The notes under the pieces were generated by a model. The model searched no databases and was not told the origin of the DNA. It was given only the letters and a program-made list of their open reading frames with translations. This document shows, one piece after another, positions 7,934 to 17,374 of a stretch of 34,490 bases of DNA; within the stretch, counting starts at the first letter, position 1; each line of letters opens with the position of its first letter. The DNA is taken from the NCBI RefSeq assembly GCF_028292945.1, contig NZ_JAQGLJ010000037.1, forward strand, positions 1 through 34,490. The letters are read 5' to 3'. The DNA is from Sphingomonas bacterium. GTDB taxonomy: Bacteria; Pseudomonadota; Alphaproteobacteria; Sphingomonadales; Sphingomonadaceae. Made by a program: the position numbers and the translations under genes.

Positions 7934-8575
7934 ATGCAGCCCGCCATCGCTCCCCTGCCACAGATCGTCCCGGCGCTTGGCCCGTGGCTCGACCTTGCCG
8001 GGCTGGCCGTGTTCGCCGCGTCGGGCGCGCTGGCGGCGGCGAAGCGGGGGCAGACGTTCGTGACACTGGCATTCTTCGCGCTGATCACGGGTGTGGGCGG
8101 CGGCACGGTGCGCGACCTGTTGATCGGCGCGCCGGTGTTCTGGGTGCGGGACGAGCGCGCGGCGGCGGCGTGTTTGGTGGTGGCGGCGGTGATCTGGCTG
8201 ACGCCGGAGCGGTGGTGGCGTGGCGAGGCGCTCGACTGGTTCGACGCGGTAGGGCTGGCGGCATATGCTGTGTTCGGCGCGGCCAAGGCGATCGGCTATG
8301 GCGTGCCGCCGGTGCCGGCCGCGCTGATGGGCGTGGTGACCGCGTGCGTCGGCGGCGTCATCCGCGACGTGCTGGCGGGCGAGCCGTCGATCCTGATGCG
8401 GCCGGAGCTGTACGTGACGGCGGCGGCGCTGGCGGCAGGCCTGTACGTGGCACTGGTGCTGCTTGGCGTGGTCGCCCCGGTGGCGGCGGTGGTCGGGGCA
8501 ACGGCGGGGTTCGCACTGAGAGCGGCGGCGATCGGCTGGGGGCTGAAGCTGCCGGCGTACCGGGGGCGGCGGTAA
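7934..8575 (+). CDS. TRIC/UPF0126-type cation channel family membrane protein
   Basis: The 213-residue inner-membrane protein carries the duplicated UPF0126 (TRIC-like) domain. The first repeat has SGALAAAKRGQTF and GVGGGTVRDLL (about residues 54-64). The second has GAAKAIGYG and CVGGVIRDVLAGE. Seven hydrophobic segments are expected and visible. Bacterial relatives form trimeric monovalent-cation channels; some members have been linked to glycine transport. The ATG at 7934 is the first credible start, since the overlapping longer frame at 7897 is a shadow. It is flanked by repeats and the BLUF gene, with no operon partner. Confidence 0.88.
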   Translation: MQPAIAPLPQIVPALGPWLDLAGLAVFAASGALAAAKRGQTFVTLAFFALITGVGGGTVRDLLIGAPVFWVRDERAAAACLVVAAVIWLTPERWWRGEALDWFDAVGLAAYAVFGAAKAIGYGVPPVPAALMGVVTACVGGVIRDVLAGEPSILMRPELYVTAAALAAGLYVALVLLGVVAPVAAVVGATAGFALRAAAIGWGLKLPAYRGRR

Positions 8576-8668
8576 GGTAGGCTAACGCCCCCTTGCGGAC
8601 ATTCTATGCAATAGACATGGATTGGCGCATGTCGCGCGCGCTGGCTCGGGACGCCAGGCCGCGTCTGG

Positions 8669-9076
8669 TCACGGACCGGCTAAACCCACGAGCAAGCTGA
8701 TCAACCGCTGGACGCGAATGGAATTGACACCCACCGTCTCGCCGATGAGCGGTTCGATCTGACGCGCCACATAGCCTGAATTGCCAGAGTAGGCCATCGA
8801 CCAGTTGGTAAGCCGCCGCCGCGCGACTGCTTCGATGTGCAATACCGTAACGTCTGTGTGCCGGTTATCGCACTCGATCCGCTCCATCAGGCTGTCGACA
8901 ACTGCGATCGGCCCCTCAAGCAACTGCGCAAAATGGGCCTGGGTCGAAACGAGAGCTCCGGTGATCCCCATGCTCGCGTTGAATAGCCGAGCAGCTGCCA
9001 CGATCTCTTCTATCGTGCGCTCCGGGTCCACCGTGAATGGAGATTGCCGACTCACGTATAATAGCGAGCGGTCCAT
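8669..9076 (-). CDS. Stand-alone BLUF-domain blue-light sensor
   Basis: The 135-residue protein is essentially one BLUF domain, which binds FAD and senses blue light through a hydrogen-bond switch. The key residues are all present: Y7 in LLYVSR, N33 in NASMGITGAL, Q51 in FAQLLEGP, and W92/M94 in NWSMAY. There is no output domain such as EAL or cyclase, so it must signal through a partner protein. The ATG at 9076 has an AGGGG-like site a few bases upstream. Two of its 60-base lines count to about 60 % G+C against about 75 % in two lines of the neighbouring TRIC gene, which hints at a different history. It is monocistronic. Confidence 0.92.
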   Translation of the reverse strand: MDRSLLYVSRQSPFTVDPERTIEEIVAAARLFNASMGITGALVSTQAHFAQLLEGPIAVVDSLMERIECDNRHTDVTVLHIEAVARRRLTNWSMAYSGNSGYVARQIEPLIGETVGVNSIRVQRLISLLVGLAGP

Positions 9077-9191
9077 CAGACACGCCCCTGGTCGAGCGTT
9101 TCCGCACCCGACCCTGTGGGCCTACCGGTTGCCCGGTCCCTAGCAAGCACCATGGCGGTGGCGTCGTCCGCGCGGGCGGCTCGGATCGCGA

Positions 9192-11093
9192 TCACCAGCC
9201 GAGCCGCGCCAGCAGCACGTCGAACAGCCGCGCATCGTTCGGCGCGGCGGTGGTCGGACCGAATCCGGCGCATTGGAGGCAGCGTGCCTGGATCGAGCCG
9301 CCCGCGACCAGCCGGCGGACGTCGCCCACCGCGCGGGCGAGCAGCTGGCGCTGGGCGCTCGCCGCCTGCGCGAACACGTCGCCGCCCGCACCACTTTCCG
9401 CGTCCTCTTCGTCTTCGGCGAACGTCGCCGCGAGCTGCGCCAGCCAGTCGGGTTCCTTTTCCAGATAGACGGTATGATAGCCGTCCGCCTTCAGGCCCGC
9501 GCGCTTCGCCGCTTCGGCGACCGCGTCGGACAGCCCGCCGAACCGATCGACCAGCCGCAGCTGGTGCGCGGTGCCGCCGTCCCAGACGCGGCCCTGGCCA
9601 ATCTGGTCGACGCGCTCGGGCGTCATCTTGCGCGCCGCCGCCACCCGCGACAGGAACTGGCGATAGCCGTTCTCGATGCCCGATTGCAGCACTGCGTCGA
9701 GCACCGGGTTGGTGCCCGCGATCACATCCGGCTGGCCCGACAGCGGCGTGGTCTTCACGCCGTCGCTGGTGACACCGATCTTCGCCAATGACCGCTCGAA
9801 GGTGGGCAGGATGCCGAAGATGCCGATCGAGCCGGTGATCGTGTTGGGCTCGGCGAAGATCGTGTCGCCCGCCGTCGCGACCCAATAGCCGCCCGACGCC
9901 GCCAGCCCGCCCATCGAGATCACGACGGGCAGCTTGCGCTTCCTGGCCTCCAGCACCGCGAGCCTGATCTGCTCCGACGCCAGTGCCGAGCCGCCGCCGG
10001 TGTCGACGCGGACCACCAGCGCCTTGAGGTCCTTGGTCGCGAGACCGTCCAGCATCGCGCGGGCGATCGTCTCGCCCCCGGCGGTGCCCGGCCCGGCCTT
10101 GCCGTCGACGATGTCGCCCGCGACCGTCAGCACGCCGATCGCGTCGCCGTCGGTCGACAGCGGGTGCGCGGCGATCCAGTCGGCGTAGCGGATCGCGTTG
10201 AAATAGCCGGCGGGCTTGGCGTCGTTGCCGCCGGCCAGCGCCGCCACGCGCCGGCCGAATGCGGTGCGGTCGCCCAGCTTGTCGACGATCCCGGCGCGCA
10301 GATTGCCCTCAGCGATGTCACCGCCGGTCGTCTGCACGACCTGCGCGGGTTGCGTCAGATAGGCGGCGAACTGCGCCTTGGGCCGCGCGGCGCGGACGCC
10401 CTCCTGCCATTGCCCGAACAGCGTACTGTACAGCGCCTGCGAGGCTTCGCGAGACTCTGGAGATTGATCCGCTCGCGTGTACGGTTCGACGAAGCTCTTG
10501 TACTTGCCGACGCGATAGACGTGCGCGTTGACGCCCAGGCGATCGATCAGGCCCTTGTAGTAGAGCTGCGACCCGCCAGGTCCGGCAAACAAAGTGCCGC
10601 CCATCGGGTGCATCCAGATCTCCGACGCATTGGCGGCGAGGCGGTAGGCGGCGTCGTCATAGGCGGTGGCATAGGCGAGCACGGGCTTGCCCTTGGCGCC
10701 ATCGGCGCCGTCGCGCGCGCGCTTCACGGCGCGGCTCAACTCGGAAATAACGGCGGGATAGCCGCCGCCGAACGCGTCGAGATCGAGCACGATCGCCTTG
10801 ACGCGATCATCGGTGCGCGCGGCGTCGATCGCGCGGATCACGTCGCGGAGGCGATATTCGCGCGCGGTCGGTTGGCCGGACAGCGAGGCGAAGGTGTCGG
10901 TCTCGCTGGGCTGTTCGACGACCGCGCCATCCAGCTTCAACACCAGCGCGCCGTCGCCGATCGCCTTCCCGCCGGGTCGCGCGGAGAGGGCGGCGAACAG
11001 GATGCCGAAGAACAAGAGCATGGCGACCAGCACCAGCCCGTCCTTGATCCCGACCAGCAGTTTCCACGCGCCCCGAACCAGCTTCACCGGCAT
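9192..11093 (-). CDS. sppA: Signal peptide peptidase SppA, 67K type
   Basis: The 633-residue protein is a double-domain (67K type) SppA, an inner-membrane serine protease with its active site facing the periplasm that clears cleaved signal peptides. An N-terminal membrane helix lies at about residues 18-38. The general-base lysine is K199 in RVGKYKSFVEPYTR, and the nucleophile is S400 in MGGLAASGGYW. The two domains follow in tandem, as in E. coli. The C-terminal tail carries a CLQC pair and ends in LLARLGW. The ATG at 11093 lies downstream of a GGAG-containing leader (GAGGAGTATGCC). It appears to stand alone. Confidence 0.95.
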   Translation of the reverse strand: MPVKLVRGAWKLLVGIKDGLVLVAMLLFFGILFAALSARPGGKAIGDGALVLKLDGAVVEQPSETDTFASLSGQPTAREYRLRDVIRAIDAARTDDRVKAIVLDLDAFGGGYPAVISELSRAVKRARDGADGAKGKPVLAYATAYDDAAYRLAANASEIWMHPMGGTLFAGPGGSQLYYKGLIDRLGVNAHVYRVGKYKSFVEPYTRADQSPESREASQALYSTLFGQWQEGVRAARPKAQFAAYLTQPAQVVQTTGGDIAEGNLRAGIVDKLGDRTAFGRRVAALAGGNDAKPAGYFNAIRYADWIAAHPLSTDGDAIGVLTVAGDIVDGKAGPGTAGGETIARAMLDGLATKDLKALVVRVDTGGGSALASEQIRLAVLEARKRKLPVVISMGGLAASGGYWVATAGDTIFAEPNTITGSIGIFGILPTFERSLAKIGVTSDGVKTTPLSGQPDVIAGTNPVLDAVLQSGIENGYRQFLSRVAAARKMTPERVDQIGQGRVWDGGTAHQLRLVDRFGGLSDAVAEAAKRAGLKADGYHTVYLEKEPDWLAQLAATFAEDEEDAESGAGGDVFAQAASAQRQLLARAVGDVRRLVAGGSIQARCLQCAGFGPTTAAPNDARLFDVLLARLGW

Positions 11094-11303
11094 ACTCCTC
11101 TTGGGGAGAGGGCTTAGCCGGAAGTGTCATGGTGGAGCAATACGGCTGGTGCCGGGAACGGCACGCCACAAATCCGTCACCCCAGTGTCATGCCCCAGTC
11201 TCCCAACCGGAACCTCGCTGTCACACGCCCGGCCTAGCGCGCTGAGCATGGTCGCTCGGCAACAAACCGAGTCGATGCGGGAAATTCGGGGAGTTCGATA
11301 ATC

Positions 11304-12917
11304 ATGGTGACCATCAACCGCTTCCGCGGCGCTCTGCTGGCGTCGGCCGCTGCTCTCGTCCTGTCCGGCTGCGACGGCGCGGACAGCGTCGCGTCGCCGG
11401 GAGCTGGTTCCATCACCATCGTCACGCCGGCGCCCACGCCCACCGCCACGCCGACGCCGACGCCGACCGGGCCGACCCCGATCACCGCCGCGCAGTTCGC
11501 CGCCGCGACCACCGTCAACACGATCACCGTCACGCCCGACGAGCAGCTCGCGCTCGCCAGTGCGGGAACGAACAACAACGTCAACGGCGTCGGCTCGACG
11601 ATGAACGGCGTGTATCCGGTCGGTGCCGCCCCGCTCGCCGTCGCGACCGATCCTTCCGCGATCAACAGCTTCTTCCAGTCGACCAACTATGTCGGCGCGT
11701 TGAACGGCCCGACCGACACCAGCTTTCAGGACTGGACCTGCAACTCGACCTCGGCGCAGTTCGGCGGCGCGGGCGCGGCCTGCACGGCCGTTCCCGCCAT
11801 CGGCACTGGCGGGGCGACCGCGGCTTGCCCGACCGGCACCGTCGACGACGGCGTGGTCGCGACCTTCCGCGCCTGCCGCCTGCCGGCCGCGATCACCACC
11901 AGCCTGACGCTGCCGCGCATCGCCGGCGTGTTCTATCGCCTGCGCGGGCAGACGGAGGTCGGCACCGATCTTGGCACCACCGGCGCTAGCGGCGTGACGC
12001 TGACGATCGCGGCCGGCGTCACGGTCGCGGCGGACTCCAGCGAGGCGACCAACGATTTCCTGATCGTCAATCGCGGCTCGCAGATCAGCGCCGTCGGCAC
12101 GCGCGCCGCGCCGATCGTCTTCACCTCGCAGCAGAACCTGGTCGCCAACGGCGTGTCGGACGCCAGCCAGGGCCAGTGGGGCGGGGTGGTCGTGCTCGGC
12201 CGCGCGCCGGTCGGCGTGTGCGCCGCGGGCACGGGGCCCAACAACGCCGCCGGCTCGTCGACGACGTGCCAGCAGGCGATCGAGGGCGTCACGGGGCGCT
12301 TCTATGGCGGGCCAACCGCCGCCGACAACAGCGGCACGATGTCTTTCGTCCAGATCCGCTATTCGGGCATCGCCATCTCCGACGGCAACGAGCTGCAGGG
12401 GCTGACGCTGGGCGGCACCGGCACCGGCACGACGCTCAACAACATCCAGATCCACAACTCCGCCGATGACGGCATCGAGATCTTCGGTGGCACCACCAAC
12501 GTCCGCTACATCGCGGTGACGGGCGCGGACGACGACGGCTTCGACATCGACAACGGCTATCGCGGCTTCATGCAGTTCATGATCGCGGCGCAGCGCACGC
12601 TGGGCGCGACCGCCGACAGCTTCTCGACCGAGATCGACTCGAACAACGCCGAGGACCTGCTGCCGCGCACCTTCTCGACTTACGCCAACTTCACCTTCAT
12701 CCAGACCGCCGCGGCACCCGCCGCGATCCGCCAGCGCGGCGGCTCGGACATGCGTTACGTGAACGGCATCATCCGTTCGAGCGTGCCCTGCCTCAACATC
12801 GTCGCGGGCGAGCAGACCGCCGGTGGGCGCAGCACGGTACGTCCGGCCGACGCGGCGTTGCAGGAGTTCGGGCCGCCGACCTTCAACTCGGTCTATTTCG
12901 CCTGCAGCAATCGCTGA
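11304..12917 (+). CDS. Large surface-type lipoprotein paired with TonB receptor
   Basis: This 537-residue protein has a lipoprotein signal with lipobox LSGC (C23). A Thr/Pro-rich linker (about residues 41-59) follows, and then a long repetitive domain rich in Gly, Asn, Asp and Thr. Segments such as LNNIQIHNSADDGIEIFGGTT, VRYIAVTGADDDGFDIDNG and NFTFIQTA suggest a right-handed beta-helix. Related lipoproteins are commonly encoded beside TonB-dependent receptors; their role is not established. Here the receptor follows 80 bases downstream on the same strand, so the two are probably co-transcribed and may bind the same ligand at the outer membrane. An upstream AT-richer stretch (11250-11300) may hold the promoter, but no clear boxes were found. 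Confidence 0.8.
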   Translation: MVTINRFRGALLASAAALVLSGCDGADSVASPGAGSITIVTPAPTPTATPTPTPTGPTPITAAQFAAATTVNTITVTPDEQLALASAGTNNNVNGVGSTMNGVYPVGAAPLAVATDPSAINSFFQSTNYVGALNGPTDTSFQDWTCNSTSAQFGGAGAACTAVPAIGTGGATAACPTGTVDDGVVATFRACRLPAAITTSLTLPRIAGVFYRLRGQTEVGTDLGTTGASGVTLTIAAGVTVAADSSEATNDFLIVNRGSQISAVGTRAAPIVFTSQQNLVANGVSDASQGQWGGVVVLGRAPVGVCAAGTGPNNAAGSSTTCQQAIEGVTGRFYGGPTAADNSGTMSFVQIRYSGIAISDGNELQGLTLGGTGTGTTLNNIQIHNSADDGIEIFGGTTNVRYIAVTGADDDGFDIDNGYRGFMQFMIAAQRTLGATADSFSTEIDSNNAEDLLPRTFSTYANFTFIQTAAAPAAIRQRGGSDMRYVNGIIRSSVPCLNIVAGEQTAGGRSTVRPADAALQEFGPPTFNSVYFACSNR

Positions 12918-12997
12918 GCCCCGCACACCCCAATCCCGGTGCCGGGGCGGTCAAGCCGATCGCTCCGGCATCTTGCAATCAAGCGGATGACCTGGCC

Positions 12998-15766
12998 ATG
13001 CCTCAGCGCCCAATTTCCCGGCGGCTCGCCTATTCGGCGCTGCTGCTGCTGACCTCCACGCTCGTCGCGCCGGCGGCACTCGCGCAGACCGGCACGACGG
13101 CGACGCCGCCAGACGCTCCGGCGCAGGAGGGCACGCAGCCGCCCGCCGCCGACGCCGAGGTCTCCGCGCCCGGCGCGGAAATGCAGGACGTGGTGGTCGT
13201 CGGCCGCAACATCCCCAACCAGCTGCGCGCCACCAGTCAGGTCGTGTCGGTCCTGTCGTCCGCCGACATCGCGCGCACGGGCGAGGGCGACATCGCCGGC
13301 GCGCTCAGCCGCGTCACCGGGCTGTCGGTGGTGAGCGGCGGCTTTGTCTTCGTGCGTGGCCTGGGCGACCGCTATTCCTCGTCGCTGCTCAACGGCTCGC
13401 CGCTGCCGTCGCCCGAGCCGCTGCGCCGATCGGTGCCGCTCGACATCTTCCCGACCGCGATCGTCGGCTCGGCGGTGGTGCAGAAGACCTATTCGGTGAA
13501 CTATCCGGGCGAGTTCGGCGGCGGCATCATCAACCTGACGACCAAGGCGATCCCGACCGAAAACTTCGTCGCCGTCGCGTTCAGCATCGGCGCGGACGAT
13601 TCGACCACCAACCAGGTCGGCTATGTCTATGACGGCGGGGACACCGACTGGATCGGGTTCGACGACGGCACCCGCGACATTCCCTCCTTCATCGGCGAGG
13701 CAGCGACGGGCACCGGTCTGCTCACGTCAGCGCAGGTAGGTCAGCTCAGCAACGCGGAGACCACGCTGCTCCAGCGCGACGGCAAGATCCCGCCCAACTT
13801 CTCCGCCGAGATCAGCGGCGGCTCGGTGTTCGACCTGGGCGGCAGCCGGCTTGGCCTGATCTCCTCGATCAGCGCCAGCAACAGCTTCCGCACCCGCGCC
13901 GCGACGCAGCAGGACTCGGTGTCGGCCAACGGCACGCTGCGCAACGATTTCCGCACCCTGCTGACCGACAACCGCATCGTCGCCAACGCGCTGGTGGGGG
14001 TCGGCTTCGAGTTCGACGAGAACACGATCCGCTGGACCAACGTCTACATCCACGACACGCTGAAGCAGGCGCGTGGCAGCGTTGCGACGCTGTACAACAA
14101 TGCCAGCGGCCTGCGTTTTCAGCAGAACACCAACTGGTTCGAGCGCCAGCTGTTCGAATCGCAGTTGGTCGGCGAGTTCAAGCCGACCGATGCGTTCGAG
14201 GTCAACCTGCGCGGTGCCTATGCCAATTCCAAGCGCAACGCGCCGTACGAGCGGCAGTTCGATTACCTCTGCTCGAACACCACCACCAACGGCCTGACGA
14301 TCATCAGCGACATCCCGGCCAGCAATGATCCCTTCCAGTGCAATGGCGCCTATCAGGTTACTGGGCGTTTCACGCCGTTCGCGTCGGTCATCTTCTCGAT
14401 GCTGGACGAGGATCTGTACACCGGCCAGGCCGATCTGTCGTACAAGCTGGGGTTCGATCGGCCCGCGACGATCTCGGCCGGGTATTTCTACTCGGACACG
14501 CAGCGTTTCTCCAGCCGTCTGCAGTTCAACTACCAGACCAGCCTCGGCGGCGGCACCGTACCCGGCTATCCCGTCAATCTGCTGCGCCCAGACTTCCTGC
14601 TCGGGCCCGACGCGATCAACAATGCCTGTCCGCAGCTAGGCGCAAACCAGTGCTCGATCCAGCTGCAGTTCAACACGCCCCTGGGTGCGTTCGCCTATGA
14701 CGCGAGCCTGCGGATCCATGCCGGCTACGGCCAGTTCGAGGCGGAGGTCGCCGACGGCCTGCGTGGCACGATCGGCGTCCGCTATGAAATGGCGGACGAG
14801 CGGGTGGTGCCGATCGGGACGACGGGCATCCGGCTGGACAACGCCTATTTCCTGCCCGCCGCGACGGTGACCTGGAACTTCGCCCCCGACATGCAGCTGC
14901 GCGTCAGCGGGTCGAAGACGATCTCGCGCCCGCAGTTCCGCGAGCTGGCGCCGCAGCAGTTCCGCGATCCCGACTCCGACCGGCTGTTCTTCGGCAACCC
15001 GCTGTTGAGCGATTCCGAGCTGTATAGCGGCGAAGCGCGGTTCGAGTGGTTCTTCGCGCGCGATCAGCGGTTCACGCTCGCGGGCTTCTACAAGCGGATC
15101 GACAATCCGGTCGAGCAGGTCGGCTTCTTCACCGGCTCGGACGACCGGTTGCAGACCGGCTTCACCAACCTGCCGCGCGCGACGCTGTACGGTGGCGAGG
15201 TGGAGTTGCAGAAGCACGTCAAGCTGTTCGGGCTGGGCGAGGCATGGGCCACCAAGCGCGCGGTGATCATCGCCAACTACACCTACACGCAATCGAAGAT
15301 CACCGCCGATGATCGTTGCGTGCCCAACGTGCTCAACCAGACGCTGGGCGGCTGCGGGACGGGCTTTGGCCCGGCGGGCCTCCAGTTCCGTGACGGCGCG
15401 CCGCTGACCGGCCAGTCCGATCACCTCGTCAACCTCCAGCTCGGCATCGAAGATACTGCCGAGCTGGCGCAGGCGACGCTGCTGTTCACCTATGCCAGCG
15501 AGCGCGTGACCAACCGTGGGCCGTCGCTGCTGTCGGGTGTCGGGTTTCAGCCCGACATCATCGAACGGCCCGGCATCCGCCTCGACCTGGTGATCCGCCA
15601 GGGGATCGAGCTCGCGGGCGGCAAGTTCGAGGTGAAGTTCGAGGCGCGCAACCTGACGCATACCCCTTACCGAGAAAGCCAGACGTTCGATGGCGGCAGC
15701 GAGGTGTTCGTCAACCGGTACGAGCTGGGGCGGACGTTCAGCCTGGGGGTGAGTGCCAAATTCTGA
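12998..15766 (+). CDS. TonB-dependent outer-membrane receptor
   Basis: The 922-residue protein is a TonB-dependent transporter, a beta-barrel that uses energy from TonB-ExbBD to import a ligand. A signal peptide (cleavage near residue 29, APAALA) is followed by a Pro/Ala-rich stretch and a TonB box-like segment (DVVVVGRN). The plug domain (about 70-185) contains GGFVFVRGLGDRYSSSLLNG and GGGIINLTTKAIP. The barrel continues to the end and closes with a terminal aromatic (SLGVSAKF). The ligand cannot be read from the sequence. The partner lipoprotein gene lies directly upstream, and a palindromic repeat and a convergent oxygenase gene lie downstream. Confidence 0.94.
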   Translation: MPQRPISRRLAYSALLLLTSTLVAPAALAQTGTTATPPDAPAQEGTQPPAADAEVSAPGAEMQDVVVVGRNIPNQLRATSQVVSVLSSADIARTGEGDIAGALSRVTGLSVVSGGFVFVRGLGDRYSSSLLNGSPLPSPEPLRRSVPLDIFPTAIVGSAVVQKTYSVNYPGEFGGGIINLTTKAIPTENFVAVAFSIGADDSTTNQVGYVYDGGDTDWIGFDDGTRDIPSFIGEAATGTGLLTSAQVGQLSNAETTLLQRDGKIPPNFSAEISGGSVFDLGGSRLGLISSISASNSFRTRAATQQDSVSANGTLRNDFRTLLTDNRIVANALVGVGFEFDENTIRWTNVYIHDTLKQARGSVATLYNNASGLRFQQNTNWFERQLFESQLVGEFKPTDAFEVNLRGAYANSKRNAPYERQFDYLCSNTTTNGLTIISDIPASNDPFQCNGAYQVTGRFTPFASVIFSMLDEDLYTGQADLSYKLGFDRPATISAGYFYSDTQRFSSRLQFNYQTSLGGGTVPGYPVNLLRPDFLLGPDAINNACPQLGANQCSIQLQFNTPLGAFAYDASLRIHAGYGQFEAEVADGLRGTIGVRYEMADERVVPIGTTGIRLDNAYFLPAATVTWNFAPDMQLRVSGSKTISRPQFRELAPQQFRDPDSDRLFFGNPLLSDSELYSGEARFEWFFARDQRFTLAGFYKRIDNPVEQVGFFTGSDDRLQTGFTNLPRATLYGGEVELQKHVKLFGLGEAWATKRAVIIANYTYTQSKITADDRCVPNVLNQTLGGCGTGFGPAGLQFRDGAPLTGQSDHLVNLQLGIEDTAELAQATLLFTYASERVTNRGPSLLSGVGFQPDIIERPGIRLDLVIRQGIELAGGKFEVKFEARNLTHTPYRESQTFDGGSEVFVNRYELGRTFSLGVSAKF

Positions 15767-15770
15767 TTCC

Positions 15771-15790
15771 CCTCCCGCTCGCGGGAGAGG
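15771..15790. repeat. Short palindromic repeat (CTCCCG/CGGGAG)
   Basis: CTCCCG-CTCG-CGGGAG at 15772-15787 forms a perfect six-pair hairpin between the converging TonB-receptor and oxygenase genes. It could act as a bidirectional stem but has no T-run on either strand. It resembles the repeat at 19566-19589. Confidence 0.6.
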
Positions 15791-15795
15791 AGAAG

Positions 15796-16452
15796 CTAGC
15801 CCCACGGCAACTCGCGAAACCACTTTGTAATCACATACTTCACCCCCGCCCGTACCTTCATCCCATGGTGCAGCGTCGCCGGATTGAGGCTGCCATCGGG
15901 TCGCCGGTTGTTCCAGCACACCAGCTTGCCCGTCTCGGGCTGGATGATCTTGTCGACCGCCTTGAACCGCGTCGCGCCGCCCGCTTCGGGCGTGTTCAGA
16001 TAGATCATCACCGTCCAGGTCCGGTTGCCCGCGACCCCGCAATAGCGCTGATAGTCGGCGCCGTTCGGCTCGAAATATTCGGTATGCCCTTTGAACTCCT
16101 GTCCGACCGCATAGCGCTGCCCCTGCAGCGGCTCGCCATGCGCGCCGTCCAGTCCGGTAAGGGCGGTGATGCGGCGCTCGACCTCCTCGACGACTGGATC
16201 GGCAGCGTCGAGGTCGCCGGTCTCGCTGGTCCGGTACGCCGCGTCGCCATTCGCGTCCGCGATGGTCGAGGGCCGACGCACCGCGTCGATGCGCTCGACG
16301 ATCAGGGCACATAGCTCGGGGGGCAGGAACGCGCGCGCGATGAACAGGTCCAGCTTTGGGCTGGGGAGCTTCTGCACGCCTGAGTTCGAGAAAATGCGCG
16401 CGACGATCGGCTCGGAAGGGTGCCCGCTGCCGAGGAGGGGAGGACTGGCCAT
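15796..16452 (-). CDS. 2OG-Fe(II) oxygenase, prolyl 4-hydroxylase-like
   Basis: From the ATG at 16452, which has an AGGA site seven bases upstream, the protein is 218 residues. It has the double-stranded beta-helix core of prolyl-4-hydroxylase-type dioxygenases. The iron ligands would be H123 and E125 in HTEYFEPN and H196 in LHHGMKVRAG, and the 2-oxoglutarate-binding lysine would be K205 in GVKYVITKW. The usual first motif is HxD; here it is HxE. YLNTPEAGGATRF is the strongly conserved middle segment. An in-frame ATG at 16509 could add 19 residues. The substrate is unknown; it may be a peptidyl proline or another protein side chain. It is convergent with the TonB receptor and divergent from gspC. 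Confidence 0.88.
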   Translation of the reverse strand: MASPPLLGSGHPSEPIVARIFSNSGVQKLPSPKLDLFIARAFLPPELCALIVERIDAVRRPSTIADANGDAAYRTSETGDLDAADPVVEEVERRITALTGLDGAHGEPLQGQRYAVGQEFKGHTEYFEPNGADYQRYCGVAGNRTWTVMIYLNTPEAGGATRFKAVDKIIQPETGKLVCWNNRRPDGSLNPATLHHGMKVRAGVKYVITKWFRELPWG

Positions 16453-16555
16453 GGGCGCATCCTGCCAGCGCGTCGACGCCTCGCCAAGCAGCGTAAACGG
16501 TTGACGCATGACCGAACATGGGCTTGCTAACGCGACGTCGGACGAGAGTTTAAGC

Positions 16556-17374
16556 ATGCGATTGGTCATGGACGGGCGTGCGCGCCGGCTGCTGAGCCGG
16601 GTTCCCGTCATCAACATCTATTCGGCGGCCGAGCTGCTGCTGCTGGCGGGGCTCGCGGCGCAGGTGGCGCGGCTGATCTGGACGATCGCAACGCCGGTCG
16701 ACCCGCTCGGCGACTGGCGACCGGCAGCACCAGTGGTGGCGGGCATCCCCGCCGATGCGCTCGCCAGTTTCGACCCGTTCTTCCGGCTGCAGGGCGAGGC
16801 CGGTCCGGCGACCGTGACATCGCTGCAGCTCACCCTGTTCGGCACGCGCATCGACGAGGCGCAGGGTGGCGGCTCGGCGATCATCGCGGGGCCTGACGGC
16901 GTGCAGAACAGCATCGCGGTCGGTGCGGAGGTGGCGCCGGGCGTGCGGCTGCACGCAGTTGCGTTCGATCACGTAACGCTCGACCGCGGCGGCGCGTTGG
17001 AGGACCTGTTCCTCGATCAGTCCAAGGCGGTGCAGCCGGTGTCCGGTACGGTGCCGGTGGCGCCCGGCGCGGTGCCGCCCCCCGGCGGCGTGCCGGCGGC
17101 GCAGATCCGGTCGGAGATCGGCTTCATCCCCCGCATCGACGCGGGCCGCGTGAGCGGGCTCGTGGTGCGCAGCCAGGGGACGGGCGTGCTGTTCCGCCAA
17201 GCGGGGCTGCGCGATGGCGATGTCGTGGTCTCGATCGCGGGGCAACCGGTGGCCGGCGCCGATCAGCTCGAGCGGATCGCAGCCGATTTCCGCGCCGGCG
17301 GCAACATCCCGCTGCTGGTGGAGCGCGGGAACCAGACGCTGACGCTGGCGCTGATCGTGGCGCCCACCCAGTGA
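16556..17374 (+). CDS. gspC: Type II secretion protein C
   Basis: GspC links the inner-membrane platform to the outer-membrane secretin. From the ATG at 16556 it has 272 residues: a short cytoplasmic tail, one membrane helix (about 21-45) and a periplasmic HR domain (FDPFFRL...LQLTLFGTRID...GVQNSIAVG). A Pro/Val-rich linker follows, and then a C-terminal PDZ domain (GLVVRSQGTGVLFRQAGLRDGDVVVSIAGQ region). GACGAGAG about nine bases upstream is a usable ribosome-binding site. An in-frame ATG at 16508 would overlap the divergent oxygenase leader and is less likely. It is the first gene of the gsp operon, with a GTGA overlap to gspD. Confidence 0.92.
   Translation: MRLVMDGRARRLLSRVPVINIYSAAELLLLAGLAAQVARLIWTIATPVDPLGDWRPAAPVVAGIPADALASFDPFFRLQGEAGPATVTSLQLTLFGTRIDEAQGGGSAIIAGPDGVQNSIAVGAEVAPGVRLHAVAFDHVTLDRGGALEDLFLDQSKAVQPVSGTVPVAPGAVPPPGGVPAAQIRSEIGFIPRIDAGRVSGLVVRSQGTGVLFRQAGLRDGDVVVSIAGQPVAGADQLERIAADFRAGGNIPLLVERGNQTLTLALIVAPTQ

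Noticed and set aside
11127..12926. 599-residue minus-strand frame opposite the lipoprotein gene
   Set aside because: Asp/Arg/Gly-rich shadow with no domain; the plus-strand gene has a signal peptide and lipobox.
14636..16519. 627-residue minus-strand frame across the TonB receptor and the oxygenase
   Set aside because: A shadow of two real genes in another frame, typical of high-G+C DNA; it has no consistent domain.
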